A program made the position numbers and the translations under genes. This document shows positions 46,568-56,357 of a stretch of 64,000 nucleotides of DNA, piece after piece. The DNA comes from Pseudomonas nabeulensis. GTDB taxonomy: Bacteria > Pseudomonadota > Gammaproteobacteria > Pseudomonadales > Pseudomonadaceae. The notes under the pieces were generated by a model that saw only the letters and a list, made by a program, of their open reading frames with translations, was not told the DNA's origin and did not search any database. Where the stretch lies: assembly GCF_004682045.1 (NCBI RefSeq), contig NZ_QUZT01000004.1:1-64000 (forward strand), in the 5' to 3' direction. How positions within the stretch are numbered: the first letter of the stretch is position 1; each line of letters opens with the position of its first letter.

Positions 46568-47340
46568 TGCATGCTGCTCCCACCATTAACGCTGATAACC
46601 TGCCCAGTCACGAAGCTTGATTCGGGCAGCGCTAAGTAGTGAACCATTGACGCTACTTCATCTATTTCAGCAGCCCTGCCCATAGGAATCACGTCAATGA
46701 AACGCTGCGCCAGATCGGGTTGGGTTTCGATGAAGTGGATGAGTTGCGGCGTTGCCACCGCACAAGGCGCCACGGTGTTAAAGGTTACGCCACTGGTGGC
46801 AAACTCACGGGCCAGCCCGGAAGTCAGTGCATGCACACCGCCTTTAGCTGCATTGTAGGCAGCATGATCCCAGAGACCGTTCCTTACTGAATCCGCGCCG
46901 AGATTGATGACACGGCCGTAACCTGCCTCCAGCATCTCGGGCAGAAAGGCCCGGGTACACCACAGCACGGTCCACAGGTTGCGGTCCACGGTAGCCTTGA
47001 GTGTTTCTGCAGTGTGGTCAAGGAAAGGGCGGATCACCCCGCCGCCCGCGCAGTTGATCAGTATCTGTACCTTTCCAAAGCGCTCACGCGATTGCGTCTG
47101 CAATTGCGCCACCACATCCTCGCGGGACAGGTCACCAGGGCAACTGATCACGCTGACCGGAAACTCCTCCTTGAGGGCATGTTCGGCACCGAGCAGCGCA
47201 TCGACGTCGAGGTCCGAGAGCACCAGATCGGCCCCACTGGCAGCCAGCCTGCGCGCAATACCAAAACCTATACCCCGCGCTGCGCCGGTGACGACTGCCA
47301 CCTGTCCGGCCAGTGGAGTAACTACTGACATCGTGTTCAT
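46564..47340 (-). CDS. cmtB: 2,3-Dihydroxy-2,3-dihydro-p-cumate dehydrogenase (CmtB), SDR family
   Basis: A 258-aa SDR: VVTGAARGIGFGIARRLAAS with Asp in LVLSDLDVDAL (NAD), INCAGGGV, NLGADSVRNG region, YNAAKGGVHAL and C-terminal SVNGGSSM. Rearomatises the cis-dihydrodiol formed by the dioxygenase to 2,3-dihydroxy-p-cumate. Starts at ATG 47340, overlapping the cmtC stop by 4 bp. Ser is replaced by Asp-Ser at the usual catalytic position (GADS), so alignment is needed there. Confidence 0.92.
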   Translation of the reverse strand: MNTMSVVTPLAGQVAVVTGAARGIGFGIARRLAASGADLVLSDLDVDALLGAEHALKEEFPVSVISCPGDLSREDVVAQLQTQSRERFGKVQILINCAGGGVIRPFLDHTAETLKATVDRNLWTVLWCTRAFLPEMLEAGYGRVINLGADSVRNGLWDHAAYNAAKGGVHALTSGLAREFATSGVTFNTVAPCAVATPQLIHFIETQPDLAQRFIDVIPMGRAAEIDEVASMVHYLALPESSFVTGQVISVNGGSSMQ

Positions 47341-48236
47341 GAGCTCACCTCGATAACACCGCTCTTGCCAAATTCTGGATGCGGTACCGCCCCCCAGGTA
47401 TCCAGAGACTCCGGCACGGCCTCAAGCATCCGCGGCTCTCGTGCCCCAACCTCGGGAAACTCCTCCATGCCGAAGCTGTATTCCAAGGTCATGCCGTCTG
47501 GATCTTGAAAATAGATGAATACGCTATTAGACGGCGGATGCCGTCCGGGGCCGTAAACGATCTGAACGTTGTTCTTTTTCATGCGATACAGGGCTCGACC
47601 GATATCATCGATATCGGTCACCATGAAGTTCACATGATGCAACTGGTTCTCCTTGGCCGGTCCCACCGCAAAGGTATGGTGGAGCGGGTTAGGATGGCAG
47701 CGCATGAAGGAAATTCGGTCTTCGATCAAATCGGAAACCTTGAAGTTAAAGTCCTGAATGAAGGCGTCGCAGGCCTTCTCGAACTCTACAGCGCCGATCA
47801 CCACATGCCCAACGCGCGCAATGTTGGCAACCGTCGGTAGAAACGGCTTGGCCATTTGGGTGGACTTACTGAACATCTCCAACTGAAGCAGGCTGTGCCG
47901 CTCGCGTAGACGAAAGCTACGGCCTTGCTTGAGCAGCGTAGTTTCATCCTTCGACACCCAGGCCGGTTTGTAGCCAAGCTCCTGGAAGTGAATAAATGCT
48001 GCCTCCACATCATCGTCGCTTTCCAACTCGAATCCCACACGCTTGACACCACGTTCCGGCGCAGCGTGCAGCACAATGTTATGGTGGTCACGACTACAAC
48101 GCAGATAGGCGATCTCATCATTGTGTTCGGAGACCTCAAGCCCCAGCAGCGTCTTGTAGAACTCCAACGAGCGAGGCAGATCTGTCACGTTCAGCGCGAC
48201 ATATGCAAGCTTGCGGTACCGGAATGGAAAATTCAT
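47337..48236 (-). CDS. cmtC: 2,3-Dihydroxy-p-cumate 3,4-dioxygenase (CmtC), extradiol type I
   Basis: A 299-aa vicinal-oxygen-chelate extradiol dioxygenase with two VOC modules. Fe(II) ligands are visible as His144 (RVGHVVIG), His201 (LHHVNFMVTD) and Glu252 (MTLEYSFGM). Opens the ring of 2,3-dihydroxy-p-cumate to HCOMODA. ATG 48236 has GGGGGC 6 nt upstream; a TTG two codons earlier also fits. Order C-B-Ad matches F1. Confidence 0.93.
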   Translation of the reverse strand: MNFPFRYRKLAYVALNVTDLPRSLEFYKTLLGLEVSEHNDEIAYLRCSRDHHNIVLHAAPERGVKRVGFELESDDDVEAAFIHFQELGYKPAWVSKDETTLLKQGRSFRLRERHSLLQLEMFSKSTQMAKPFLPTVANIARVGHVVIGAVEFEKACDAFIQDFNFKVSDLIEDRISFMRCHPNPLHHTFAVGPAKENQLHHVNFMVTDIDDIGRALYRMKKNNVQIVYGPGRHPPSNSVFIYFQDPDGMTLEYSFGMEEFPEVGAREPRMLEAVPESLDTWGAVPHPEFGKSGVIEVSS

Positions 48237-48249
48237 ATTCAAGCCCCCA

Positions 48250-48744
48250 TTACAGAATGATACTTACGCGACCATGAGGACGCAGATTCTCAAGATCGAG
48301 TTGACACCGCTTTTCAAGAATCCGCAGCTGACCATCCACCTTCACCAGACGGTAATAACTAGTGCCCACATAGGTGTCGGTGAAGCCACCCTTTATCCGG
48401 AAAGTGACGAATGCGGCGCGAGCCAGGATCTCTCCATTGTCCGCACGCTCGAACATCACGTTGCTGACCAGGTGCCGGGTACGCGAGCGCGGCCATTCCG
48501 CGTGTGCGGTTTTCTTCATGAGTCGAATCACACGCTCATTCAAGCGTGCCCAATCGTCAGCGATGTAGAACAGACTCTTTTCGGGATCGGCATCACGTGG
48601 CAAATCGGCCGATGGCACCAGATATCGGCCGTCATTGGTAAATAATGCGAGCCACTCCTTCAGCTTCCAGCTGTCGAGTAGGTCGGCTTCAGTGTAGAAA
48701 AAATCTTCAATATCGCTGCGTGTAATTGAGTTGGTCATGTTCAA
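48250..48744 (-). CDS. cmtAc: p-Cumate 2,3-dioxygenase small (beta) subunit (CmtAc)
   Basis: A 164-aa ring-hydroxylating dioxygenase beta subunit of the cystatin/NTF2-like fold: [44 protein letters not shown] and an Arg-rich end. It stabilises the alpha3beta3 hexamer and has no redox centre. Its ATG overlaps the cmtAb stop by 4 bp. Confidence 0.93.
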   Translation of the reverse strand: MNMTNSITRSDIEDFFYTEADLLDSWKLKEWLALFTNDGRYLVPSADLPRDADPEKSLFYIADDWARLNERVIRLMKKTAHAEWPRSRTRHLVSNVMFERADNGEILARAAFVTFRIKGGFTDTYVGTSYYRLVKVDGQLRILEKRCQLDLENLRPHGRVSIIL

Positions 48745-50018
48745 TCCTCTGCCTCATCGCTTACGCGCATTTGTTCGTTCCAGCGAGTCCAAAACACACG
48801 CATCTGCTGTTCGTCGTCGTATGCCGGCTGCTCTTTATGCATCCCCTTTGAGATGTCATTCCATTGCGCCAACTGATAGTTCTGGAAGCCCTTCTGACAG
48901 GCCTCCAGAGCCTCGACATCGTCCGGCGTGGCAAAGCCTCCTGGGCCGAGGAACTCGAGGAAGTTGTACAAGCGATACTTACGCGCACGTTCCGTCTCTT
49001 CACGCGGAGCCAGAGCCCAGCCATTGATCAGCATGTAGTCCGGCGCTTCTGGATAGAAGGTACGTACCGTGACAGCCATAATGTCGTTGATCACAAGGTT
49101 CGGATATATCAGCAGGTTACGGTTCTTGCGCGCCATTCGCTCAGCCAACTCCTCGCCGTGCAACTCGACGAGACGGGCATACAACTCGTCCATCTCACGC
49201 TTTCCTTCCTCGCCGAAGAGAGGGATCCACTGCGCAATCGGGCGCCCCCAAGGCGCACTGTATTCCAGCACCGCATGCCCATTGCCTAAGTCCAGACTGC
49301 ATCCCGCAAGGGGTTCTGGATTCAAGCCTCCGTTGGTGTTCTTGATGTAGTCGAAGTAGCTGGCATGAGTGGTCACGGCGTGATAGCCATCCACACTGTT
49401 TTCCACCAACAGTTTCCAGTTGGCGCGAATGGAGTACTCCTGAGAGCCGCTGACTATTGCCATGCCACTTTCCGATTGTTTGGAAATCAGCTCTAGATAG
49501 TCTTTTGCGTCAGCTAGATAGTCGGGCAGTGAGATAATGTCTGGATCAAAGCTGATAAAGCAAAAACCAGCGAACACATCAAAACGCGGCACGGCTGTCA
49601 GGTTGTTGCAGTCGCTTTTTTTGCAGGCATCACTGTAATGCTCGGCACCGGCCTGGCTTTTCAGCTGACCGTTATTGCCAAAGATCCAGCCATGGTAAAA
49701 GCATTGGAAGTTCTTGGCATTGCCTGAAGGCTCACGACAGACGGTTGCCCCTCGGTGCGGACAGACGTTTAAAAAAGCATTGAGCTCACCCTTGGAATCC
49801 CGGGTGAAGAGAATGTTACGACGAGCTACGGTACGCGTAACAAAGTCACCAGGCTTGCTTAACTCCGACACATGACCGAGGTACAGCCAACATTTATCGA
49901 ATACCTTCTCATACTCTCGTGCCAGAAGGTCGGGCCTGACAAAGGTCGAACGCGAGACTTTGAATACCGAACGTTCCTTATCAACATCAAGAAATTGTTC
50001 ATTTATTGTTGTTTTCAT
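48741..50018 (-). CDS. cmtAb: p-Cumate 2,3-dioxygenase large (alpha) subunit (CmtAb)
   Basis: A 425-aa Rieske oxygenase alpha subunit. Rieske centre: Cys86, His88 (CPHRGA) and Cys106, His109 (CFYHGW). Mononuclear Fe(II): His213 and His218 with bridging Asp210 in [14 protein letters not shown]. Adds O2 to carbons 2 and 3 of p-cumate. Electron flow is NADH to CmtAa to CmtAd to CmtAb. The start at ATG 50018 lies 28 bp after cmtAa. Confidence 0.95.
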   Translation of the reverse strand: MKTTINEQFLDVDKERSVFKVSRSTFVRPDLLAREYEKVFDKCWLYLGHVSELSKPGDFVTRTVARRNILFTRDSKGELNAFLNVCPHRGATVCREPSGNAKNFQCFYHGWIFGNNGQLKSQAGAEHYSDACKKSDCNNLTAVPRFDVFAGFCFISFDPDIISLPDYLADAKDYLELISKQSESGMAIVSGSQEYSIRANWKLLVENSVDGYHAVTTHASYFDYIKNTNGGLNPEPLAGCSLDLGNGHAVLEYSAPWGRPIAQWIPLFGEEGKREMDELYARLVELHGEELAERMARKNRNLLIYPNLVINDIMAVTVRTFYPEAPDYMLINGWALAPREETERARKYRLYNFLEFLGPGGFATPDDVEALEACQKGFQNYQLAQWNDISKGMHKEQPAYDDEQQMRVFWTRWNEQMRVSDEAED

Positions 50019-50046
50019 AGATTCCTCAGAGGCTCAAAAACGCTTA

Positions 50047-51246
50047 TTAAACAATGCAATTACGCAAATCTACCGACACATTAGCAAGCGCACGATGATC
50101 AATACGAACACCTTGCTTTATCCATCGCCGAGCCATTGCCATATCTTTTGGTGAGTTTATTGATGTACAGCCCAAAACTTGCCCATCTTCGGAAATCCTG
50201 AATATACTGAAAGAGCTTTGTCGATTTCCCGCACGACACACTTCCCGGCCGCTGACAACACTTCCCACAACCTGCAAGTTCAAAGATCCCTGATCAGACC
50301 AAAACCAGACAGGATGGTTGTAACCGTTCTGAACGCCAAGAATATTTTGGCCAACCATTTCGGCATGCAATTGCGCATGTTCCCAGGTTTCCACCCGATA
50401 GAAAGAGCCGTCATGTTGATGAACTGCAATATCGCCGGTGGCATAAATTCTCGGATTGGTGGTTCTTCCGAACTCATCAACCAGCACCCCCTGCGGCACT
50501 GTAATCTCACAGTCCACAAAAGGCTCTTGATTGGGTTCGACCCCGACACAAACCAGCACATGATCCACTTCAATTTGTTCACTATTAGATAGCGTGAGCG
50601 TCCCCGCCTCATAACGAGCAACTGTCACACCATAGCGAATATCAGCACCTTGTTGGCGATGCCAAGAGTCCAGAAAGTTTGCCGTACGCTCGCACAGGCT
50701 ACGCGCCATTAGGCGAATGCCAGCCTCTATCACCACAGGTTTCCCTTGAGCGGCAACCACCGCCGAAGCCACCTCGAGACCGATCACCCCACCACCGATA
50801 ATAGCGATACGACTTTGTGGTTTAATCACTTCACGAAGATTCAGCGCATCCTCGACCGTCCGTAGATAAGTGACACCTGCCCCAGACAGTCCTGGCAAAA
50901 ATCGTGGGCGCACACCGGTAGCAATCACCAGACGATCAAAGCCCACCAAAGTCCCATCAGATAGCAGGGCAGTATTTTCTTCCGAATTGATACTGACAAT
51001 CTCGAGCCCGAGGCGAAGCTCAATATTGGCCTCCCGATAGGCATCGGACTCTCGAATGAACCTCAGCTCATTATCACCGACCTGCAACACTTGCTTGGAA
51101 AGCTGCGGCCGCTCATATGGCAAATGCGTCTCAGCTCCAACCAAGATCACTTGCCCTTCATACCCCTGAGCTCGAATCTCAAACGCTACTGCCGCCCCTG
51201 CTTGCCCGGCGCCAGCGATGAGAACAGTACGAATAAGGCTCTTCAT
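50047..51246 (-). CDS. cmtAa: Ferredoxin reductase of p-cumate dioxygenase (CmtAa)
   Basis: A 399-aa FAD/NADH ferredoxin reductase of the TodA/BphA4 type: VLIAGAGQAGAAVAFEIRAQ, second dinucleotide loop IAIIGGGVIGLEVASAVVA, the conserved RVETWEHAQLHAEMVGQNI and IYATGDIAVH near the FAD. First gene of the cmt operon; ATG 51246 has GAGAGG about 9 nt upstream and lies about 60 bp after the cumate operator. Confidence 0.95.
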   Translation of the reverse strand: MKSLIRTVLIAGAGQAGAAVAFEIRAQGYEGQVILVGAETHLPYERPQLSKQVLQVGDNELRFIRESDAYREANIELRLGLEIVSINSEENTALLSDGTLVGFDRLVIATGVRPRFLPGLSGAGVTYLRTVEDALNLREVIKPQSRIAIIGGGVIGLEVASAVVAAQGKPVVIEAGIRLMARSLCERTANFLDSWHRQQGADIRYGVTVARYEAGTLTLSNSEQIEVDHVLVCVGVEPNQEPFVDCEITVPQGVLVDEFGRTTNPRIYATGDIAVHQHDGSFYRVETWEHAQLHAEMVGQNILGVQNGYNHPVWFWSDQGSLNLQVVGSVVSGREVCRAGNRQSSFSIFRISEDGQVLGCTSINSPKDMAMARRWIKQGVRIDHRALANVSVDLRNCIV

Positions 51247-51308
51247 CTAATGTAATCCTCTCTAGCCTGAACCTGTCATGGAAACAGGCCAAGTACCTTC
51301 TTGTTTTT

Positions 51309-51370
51309 ACAAACAGACAGTTCGGTCTGTAAGTTAAAGAAACGATATGCCGCTCCAAGTCAGTTGTCAA
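51309..51370 (-). promoter_or_regulatory. cmt operon promoter with CymR-type cumate operator
   Basis: Minus strand: -35 TTGACA (51365-51370), 17-bp spacer, -10 TATCGT (51342-51347), then the palindrome ACAGAC-AGTTCG-GTCTGT (51313-51330), flanked by ACAA. The geometry is nearly the same as at 40797-40856 (operator about 11-13 bp after the -10). This supports joint control of both operons by the repressor at 44757. Confidence 0.87.
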
Positions 51371-51729
51371 CACGTCAAGACGGGAATGTGGCGGGGGCCG
51401 CGACATGTGGGCTACGCCCACCGCCGATTCAGAGTGAACTCACAGCTCACGGTAATTGGATGGACTCGTCACGCCGAGGTAAATGGTGCTCAGGGATCCG
51501 TCTGTTCGCCGCGTATCTGGTCGATCGCGTTTGCAGGAAGCCGTTCTTGGCGATATATCGGATCAAGCAGAACACAGCGATCCTCTAGTTCCGCTCGCGC
51601 GGCCCGACGTGCCGCACCGCTAACGGCACCCCAATTAGGGTAGTCGGCGCACTAGTCGACATCCATGTCACGCGCCAACGCGAACAACTGCACGATGACC
51701 AAACGTCGCAGTGCACGGAAATTGAACAA

Positions 51730-51890
51730 AACTTGAAAAATCTGACTAAGATCGTCTCAACCATCTAGAGCACCGCCAACCAGACCAACCTACTGCGCTC
51801 AATGCCGCCATCGAAGCCGCTCGCGCTGGCGATGCTGGTTGTGGTTTTTCCGAGGTTGCCGAGGAAGCGCGCAGCTTGCAGCTCACACCA
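51730..51890 (+). pseudogene. Relic of a methyl-accepting chemotaxis protein (signalling hairpin)
   Basis: In the plus direction the DNA encodes LTKIVSTI-stop-STANQTNLL, then after a 1-bp loss [20 protein letters not shown] and AEEARSLQ. This is the highly conserved MCP hairpin ([17 protein letters not shown]), broken by a TAG and a frameshift. Nothing else of the receptor is recognisable in 51371-52020. It is oriented opposite to the intact receptor at 25283, so it is not simply its duplicate end. Confidence 0.78.
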
Positions 51891-52020
51891 GTGAATCCGC
51901 CTTTCAGGCCGCGACACGATCAATTTTCATACGTGAATGGCTACGGCCTGCTCCTGTACGGCACTTCCTCATTGACGGCTGCTTGTAGAGCAATCGCGAA
52001 AAACGGCATTCGCGACAGCA

Positions 52021-52926
52021 TTATCCTTCGCCATCCAGTGCCCCGAGCAAGAGCGCTTGGTTTGCCTGCGCCTTTTCCCGCAGAAAATTCCAGGTCACCT
52101 TCATCCGAGCAATGTCCTTCAGTTCAATGGGCATTAACATCCAGAACGTCCGGGTGAATTCGATTTGCTCACTGAGCACCCGTCTCAGGCGTGGATCGGC
52201 ATCGGCAGAGAATGACGGCAGGATCGCGATACCGGCCCCGGCAGAAGTGGCTTGCTGCTGCGCGAGAATACTGGTACTGCGCACAGCGATATGTCTGGGT
52301 TTGCCGATTTCATCGAGATAGAGGAGTTCCTTGCTGTAAAGCAGATCGTCGATATAGCTGACAAATGCATGTTCGCGCAGATCATCCCGGTGCGTAATGG
52401 GGGGATGCTGCTCCAGGTAGTTGGCGGAGGCATACAACTTGAGTACGTAGTCGGTCAGCCTGGTAATTATGAATGGCCCGCGCACAGGGCGCTCTAGGGT
52501 TATCACGATGTCCGCCTCACGGCGCGACAGTTGCACCATTCGCGGCACCGCCAGTAGATCGATCCCCAAGTTTGGATAACGTCGAGTTAACTCGGCCAAC
52601 TGCGGAGCGAGCATCATCAAACCATAGCCTTCGGTCGCACCGATGCGCACTTGTCCCGACAGTCTGTCTTGCGGCCCTGTTTGAGCCTGTTCGATTGCCG
52701 AGAAAGCGCTCTCCATCGCTTCCACTTGCGGCAAGAGAATGCGTCCGGCCTCAGTCAGGCTGTAGCCAGTAGCCGCGCGTACGAACAGCGCAGTATCCAT
52801 GCTCTTTTCCAACGCCTGGACACGGCGCGACACCGTAGTGTGATCGACGCCAAGCCGGCGCGCTGCGGCAGTCAGTTTGCCAGCACGGGATAGTTCGAGG
52901 AAATAACGCAGATTGTCCCAATCCAT
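52021..52926 (-). CDS. LysR-family transcriptional regulator
   Basis: A 301-aa LysR protein: WDNLRYFLELSRAGKLTAAA, RRLGVDHTTVSRRVQALEKS, then the effector domain from GQVRIGATEGYGLM. Divergent from mmsA with 154 bp between starts, so it probably controls the isobutyrate/valine genes. Classical Pseudomonas mmsAB is under the AraC-type MmsR, so a LysR regulator here is a different arrangement. Confidence 0.9.
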   Translation of the reverse strand: MDWDNLRYFLELSRAGKLTAAARRLGVDHTTVSRRVQALEKSMDTALFVRAATGYSLTEAGRILLPQVEAMESAFSAIEQAQTGPQDRLSGQVRIGATEGYGLMMLAPQLAELTRRYPNLGIDLLAVPRMVQLSRREADIVITLERPVRGPFIITRLTDYVLKLYASANYLEQHPPITHRDDLREHAFVSYIDDLLYSKELLYLDEIGKPRHIAVRSTSILAQQQATSAGAGIAILPSFSADADPRLRRVLSEQIEFTRTFWMLMPIELKDIARMKVTWNFLREKAQANQALLLGALDGEG

Positions 52927-53080
52927 CCGACCACCAACATTAGCTGTGCAAAAATGCAGAATAACCCTGCACTCAGCTGCATTGCTATAGATAAAAACGC
53001 ACTGCTAGGATCAAGGCCAAGGTTCTCAAACGCCACAATGATCACCTGCCAATATCTGCCCTTGAAAGGCTGGAGTCCTA

Positions 53081-54604
53081 ATGACAGCGCAAGCAAATAC
53101 CCAGAACACTGTGCCCACCGTCAAACTGCTGATTAACGGCGAGTTCGTCGAATCAAAAAGCACGCAATGGCACGATGTGGTCAACCCGGCCACTCAGGAA
53201 GTCCTGGCCCGCGTACCATTCGCGACTCAGGATGAAATGAACGCCGCCGTGGTGAGCGCCAAGAAAGCCTTCAAGACCTGGCGCAAGACCCCGATCGGTG
53301 TACGTGCCCGTGTCTTCCTCAAGTACCAGCAGTTGATCCGCGAGAACATCAAGGAACTGGCCGCCCTGCTCACCGCCGAGCAGGGCAAGACCCTGCCGGA
53401 TGCCGAAGGTGACGTGTTCCGCGGCCTGGAAGTAGTCGAGCACGCCGCCAGCATCGGCAATTTGCAGATGGGCGAATTGGCCAACAACGTGGCCAACGGC
53501 GTCGACACCTACACCCTGCTGCAGCCGCTGGGCGTGTGCGCCGGCATCACCCCGTTCAACTTCCCGGCGATGATCCCGCTGTGGATGTTCCCGATGGCCA
53601 TTGCCACCGGCAACACCTTCGTCCTCAAGCCATCCGAGCAGGATCCGCTGGTGACCATGCGCCTGGTGGAACTGGCGCTGGAAGCCGGGGTACCCAAGGG
53701 CGTGCTCAACGTCATTCACGGCGGCGTCGACGCGGTGAACCTGATCTGCGACCACCCGGACATCAAGGCCGTGTCCTTCGTCGGCTCGACCAAAGTCGGC
53801 ACTCACGTCTACAACCGCGCCACCCAGAACGGCAAGCGCGCGCAGTGCATGATGGGCGCGAAAAACCATGCCATCGTCCTGCCCGATGCCAACAAACAAC
53901 AGACCCTGAACAACTTGCTGGGCGCCTCCTTCGGCGCTGCCGGCCAGCGCTGCATGGCCCTGCCCGTGGTGATCCTGGTGGGTGAAGCGCAGATCTGGCT
54001 GCCAGACCTGATCGAACGAACCAAGACCCTCAAGATCAACGGTGGCACCGAGCCGGGCACCGACATCGGCCCGGTGATTTCCTGCGCTGCCCTAGAGCGC
54101 GTCAACGGTCTGATCGCCAGCGGCATCGAAGAAGGCGCCCGGCTCGAACTGGATGGGCGCAACCCGAGCGTGCCGGGCTACCGGGATGGCAACTTCGTCG
54201 GCCCGACCATTTTCTCCGGCGTCACCGCGCAAATGTCGGTGTACCGCGAAGAGATCTTCGGCCCGGTGCTGTGCGTCATGCACGCCGCCAACCTGGACGA
54301 GGCGATCGAGATCATCAACGCCAACCCGAACGGCAACGGCACTGCTTTGTTCACCCGTTCCGGCGCTGCCGCGCGGCACTTCCAGGAAGAGATCGACGTC
54401 GGCCAGGTCGGTATCAACGTGCCAATCCCGGTACCGGTCCCGCTGTTCTCCTTCTCCGGTTCGCGCGCCTCCAAGCTGGGTGACCTGGGTCCCTACGGCA
54501 AGCAAGTGGTGACCTTCTACACCCAGACCAAGACCGTGACCCAGCGCTGGTTCGACGAGGATGAAGAGACTGGCCCCGTCAATACCACCATCACCCTGAA
54601 ATAA
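53081..54604 (+). CDS. mmsA: Methylmalonate-semialdehyde dehydrogenase, CoA-acylating (MmsA)
   Basis: A 507-aa ALDH-fold enzyme converting methylmalonate semialdehyde to propionyl-CoA. Family marks: [35 protein letters not shown], the MMSDH pattern [13 protein letters not shown] and the catalytic Cys in [12 protein letters not shown]. Last step of isobutyrate and valine breakdown. First gene of the plus-strand unit, with the start 9 nt after GGAG. Confidence 0.96.
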   Translation: MTAQANTQNTVPTVKLLINGEFVESKSTQWHDVVNPATQEVLARVPFATQDEMNAAVVSAKKAFKTWRKTPIGVRARVFLKYQQLIRENIKELAALLTAEQGKTLPDAEGDVFRGLEVVEHAASIGNLQMGELANNVANGVDTYTLLQPLGVCAGITPFNFPAMIPLWMFPMAIATGNTFVLKPSEQDPLVTMRLVELALEAGVPKGVLNVIHGGVDAVNLICDHPDIKAVSFVGSTKVGTHVYNRATQNGKRAQCMMGAKNHAIVLPDANKQQTLNNLLGASFGAAGQRCMALPVVILVGEAQIWLPDLIERTKTLKINGGTEPGTDIGPVISCAALERVNGLIASGIEEGARLELDGRNPSVPGYRDGNFVGPTIFSGVTAQMSVYREEIFGPVLCVMHAANLDEAIEIINANPNGNGTALFTRSGAAARHFQEEIDVGQVGINVPIPVPVPLFSFSGSRASKLGDLGPYGKQVVTFYTQTKTVTQRWFDEDEETGPVNTTITLK

Positions 54605-54650
54605 CCCGCAGGGCCGAGGCATTCCCCTTGGCCAACTACAGGAGCGTCCC

Positions 54651-55424
54651 ATGGATTTCGAAACCCTGTTCCTCGAAGTACACGAGCGCGTCGGACTGAT
54701 CACCCTGAATCGGCCGAAGGCGCTCAATGCCCTCAACGGCCAGATGATCGCCGAGCTGAACCTGGCACTGGACCGGTTCGAGAAAGACCCACAGATCGGC
54801 TGCATGGTCATTACCGGTTCGGTCAAAGCCTTCGCGGCTGGTGCCGATATCAAGGAAATGGCCGACCTGACATTTCCGCAGATTTATCTGGACGATTTCT
54901 TTGCCCCGGCCGACCGCATCGCCAGCCGGCGCAAACCGCTGATCGCTGCTGTAGCTGGCTACGCCTTGGGTGGCGGCTGCGAACTGGCGCTGATGTGCGA
55001 CTTCATCTACGCAGCTGACAACGCCCGTTTCGGTCAGCCGGAAATCAGCCTCGGCGTACTTCCCGGCATCGGCGGTACCCAGCGCCTGACCCGCGCCCTA
55101 GGCAAAGCCAAGGCCATGGAAATGTGCCTGACTGGCCGCCAGATGGACGCGTATGAAGCCGAGCGTGCCGGCCTGGTGGCTCGCGTACTGCCGGTGGACA
55201 GCCTGCTGGAAGAAACCCTCAAGGCCGCCCATTGCATATCCGAGAAGTCACTGCCGAGCACCATGATGGTCAAGGAAAGCATTAGCCGCGTGTTCGAGAC
55301 CAGCCTCAGCGAAGGGGTACGTTTCGAGCGTCGAGTTTTCCATTCGGTTTTCGCCACAGCGGACCAGAAGGAAGGCATGGCCGCCTTTGTCGAAAAACGC
55401 CCGGCGCGGTTCACCCATAACTGA
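54651..55424 (+). CDS. Enoyl-CoA hydratase, probably methacrylyl-CoA hydratase
   Basis: A 257-aa crotonase: oxyanion [12 protein letters not shown] and [15 protein letters not shown], catalytic Glu pair in [20 protein letters not shown]. Hydrates an enoyl-CoA; the mms context suggests methacrylyl-CoA to 3-hydroxyisobutyryl-CoA. It lies 46 bp after mmsA with GGAG upstream of the ATG. Same operon. Confidence 0.92.
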   Translation: MDFETLFLEVHERVGLITLNRPKALNALNGQMIAELNLALDRFEKDPQIGCMVITGSVKAFAAGADIKEMADLTFPQIYLDDFFAPADRIASRRKPLIAAVAGYALGGGCELALMCDFIYAADNARFGQPEISLGVLPGIGGTQRLTRALGKAKAMEMCLTGRQMDAYEAERAGLVARVLPVDSLLEETLKAAHCISEKSLPSTMMVKESISRVFETSLSEGVRFERRVFHSVFATADQKEGMAAFVEKRPARFTHN

Positions 55425-55457
55425 TCACAACTTTAAGAACAACAAGAGGACACCTCC

Positions 55458-56357
55458 ATGCACATCGGCTTTCTTGGTCTTGGCAACATGGGCGGCCCCA
55501 TGGCCCGTAACCTGCTCAGGGCAGGCCACAGTCTCACCGTGTTCGATCTTTCCAGCGCTGCCGTCGCCGGCTTGGTAGAGGCGGGCGCTCAAGCGGCCAC
55601 TTCCCCCGCCGCGCTGGCCCAAACCGATGTCACCGTGATCATCACCATGCTGCCGGCGGCGTCCCATGTAAAAGGTGTCTATCTTGGCGAAAACGGTCTG
55701 CTGGCCAACGTCAGAGCCGATGTGCTGCTGATCGATTCCTCGACCATCGACCCAATGAGTGCCCGGGAAGTGGCTGCTGCGGCTGCTAAACACGGCAACC
55801 CGATGATCGATGCGCCGGTTTCCGGCGGCACCGGTGGCGCAGTGACGGGCACCCTGACGTTCATGGTGGGTGGCAGCGACGCCGACTTCGATCAAGCCCA
55901 GCCGATCCTCGCCGCCATGGGCAAGAACATCGTGCTTTGTGGCGCTTCCGGTAACGGCCAGGCGGCCAAGGTGGCCAACAACATGCTGCTTGGCATCTCC
56001 ATGATCGGTGTGTCAGAAGCCATGAGCCTGGGCGTTTCCCTCGGGGTGGATGCCAAGGTGATGGCCGGCATCATCAACACATCCAGCGGACGGTGCTGGA
56101 GTTCGGACACCTATAACCCCTTCCCTGGAACCATGGACAACGTACCTTCGGCACGTGGCTACAGCGGCGGCTTCGGCACTGACCTGATGCTCAAGGATCT
56201 GGGGCTGGCCACCGAAGCCGCCAAACAGGCCCGCCAACCCGTACTGCTCGGCGCTGCTGCACAACAGCTTTACCAGACCTTCAGCCAGCAAGGGCATGGT
56301 GAGCTCGACTTCTCCGCCATCATCAATCTGTACCGCAAGCAAGAGGCCTGTGCATGA
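55458..56357 (+). CDS. mmsB: 3-Hydroxyisobutyrate dehydrogenase (MmsB) or related beta-hydroxyacid dehydrogenase
   Basis: A 299-aa NAD-dependent beta-hydroxyacid dehydrogenase: GFLGLGNMGGPMARNLL, substrate motif DAPVSGGTGGAVTGTLTFMV, catalytic Lys in GNGQAAKVANNMLLG and KDLGLATEAAKQA. Oxidises 3-hydroxyisobutyrate to methylmalonate semialdehyde. Its stop overlaps the start of the next gene by 4 bp. Confidence 0.95.
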   Translation: MHIGFLGLGNMGGPMARNLLRAGHSLTVFDLSSAAVAGLVEAGAQAATSPAALAQTDVTVIITMLPAASHVKGVYLGENGLLANVRADVLLIDSSTIDPMSAREVAAAAAKHGNPMIDAPVSGGTGGAVTGTLTFMVGGSDADFDQAQPILAAMGKNIVLCGASGNGQAAKVANNMLLGISMIGVSEAMSLGVSLGVDAKVMAGIINTSSGRCWSSDTYNPFPGTMDNVPSARGYSGGFGTDLMLKDLGLATEAAKQARQPVLLGAAAQQLYQTFSQQGHGELDFSAIINLYRKQEACA

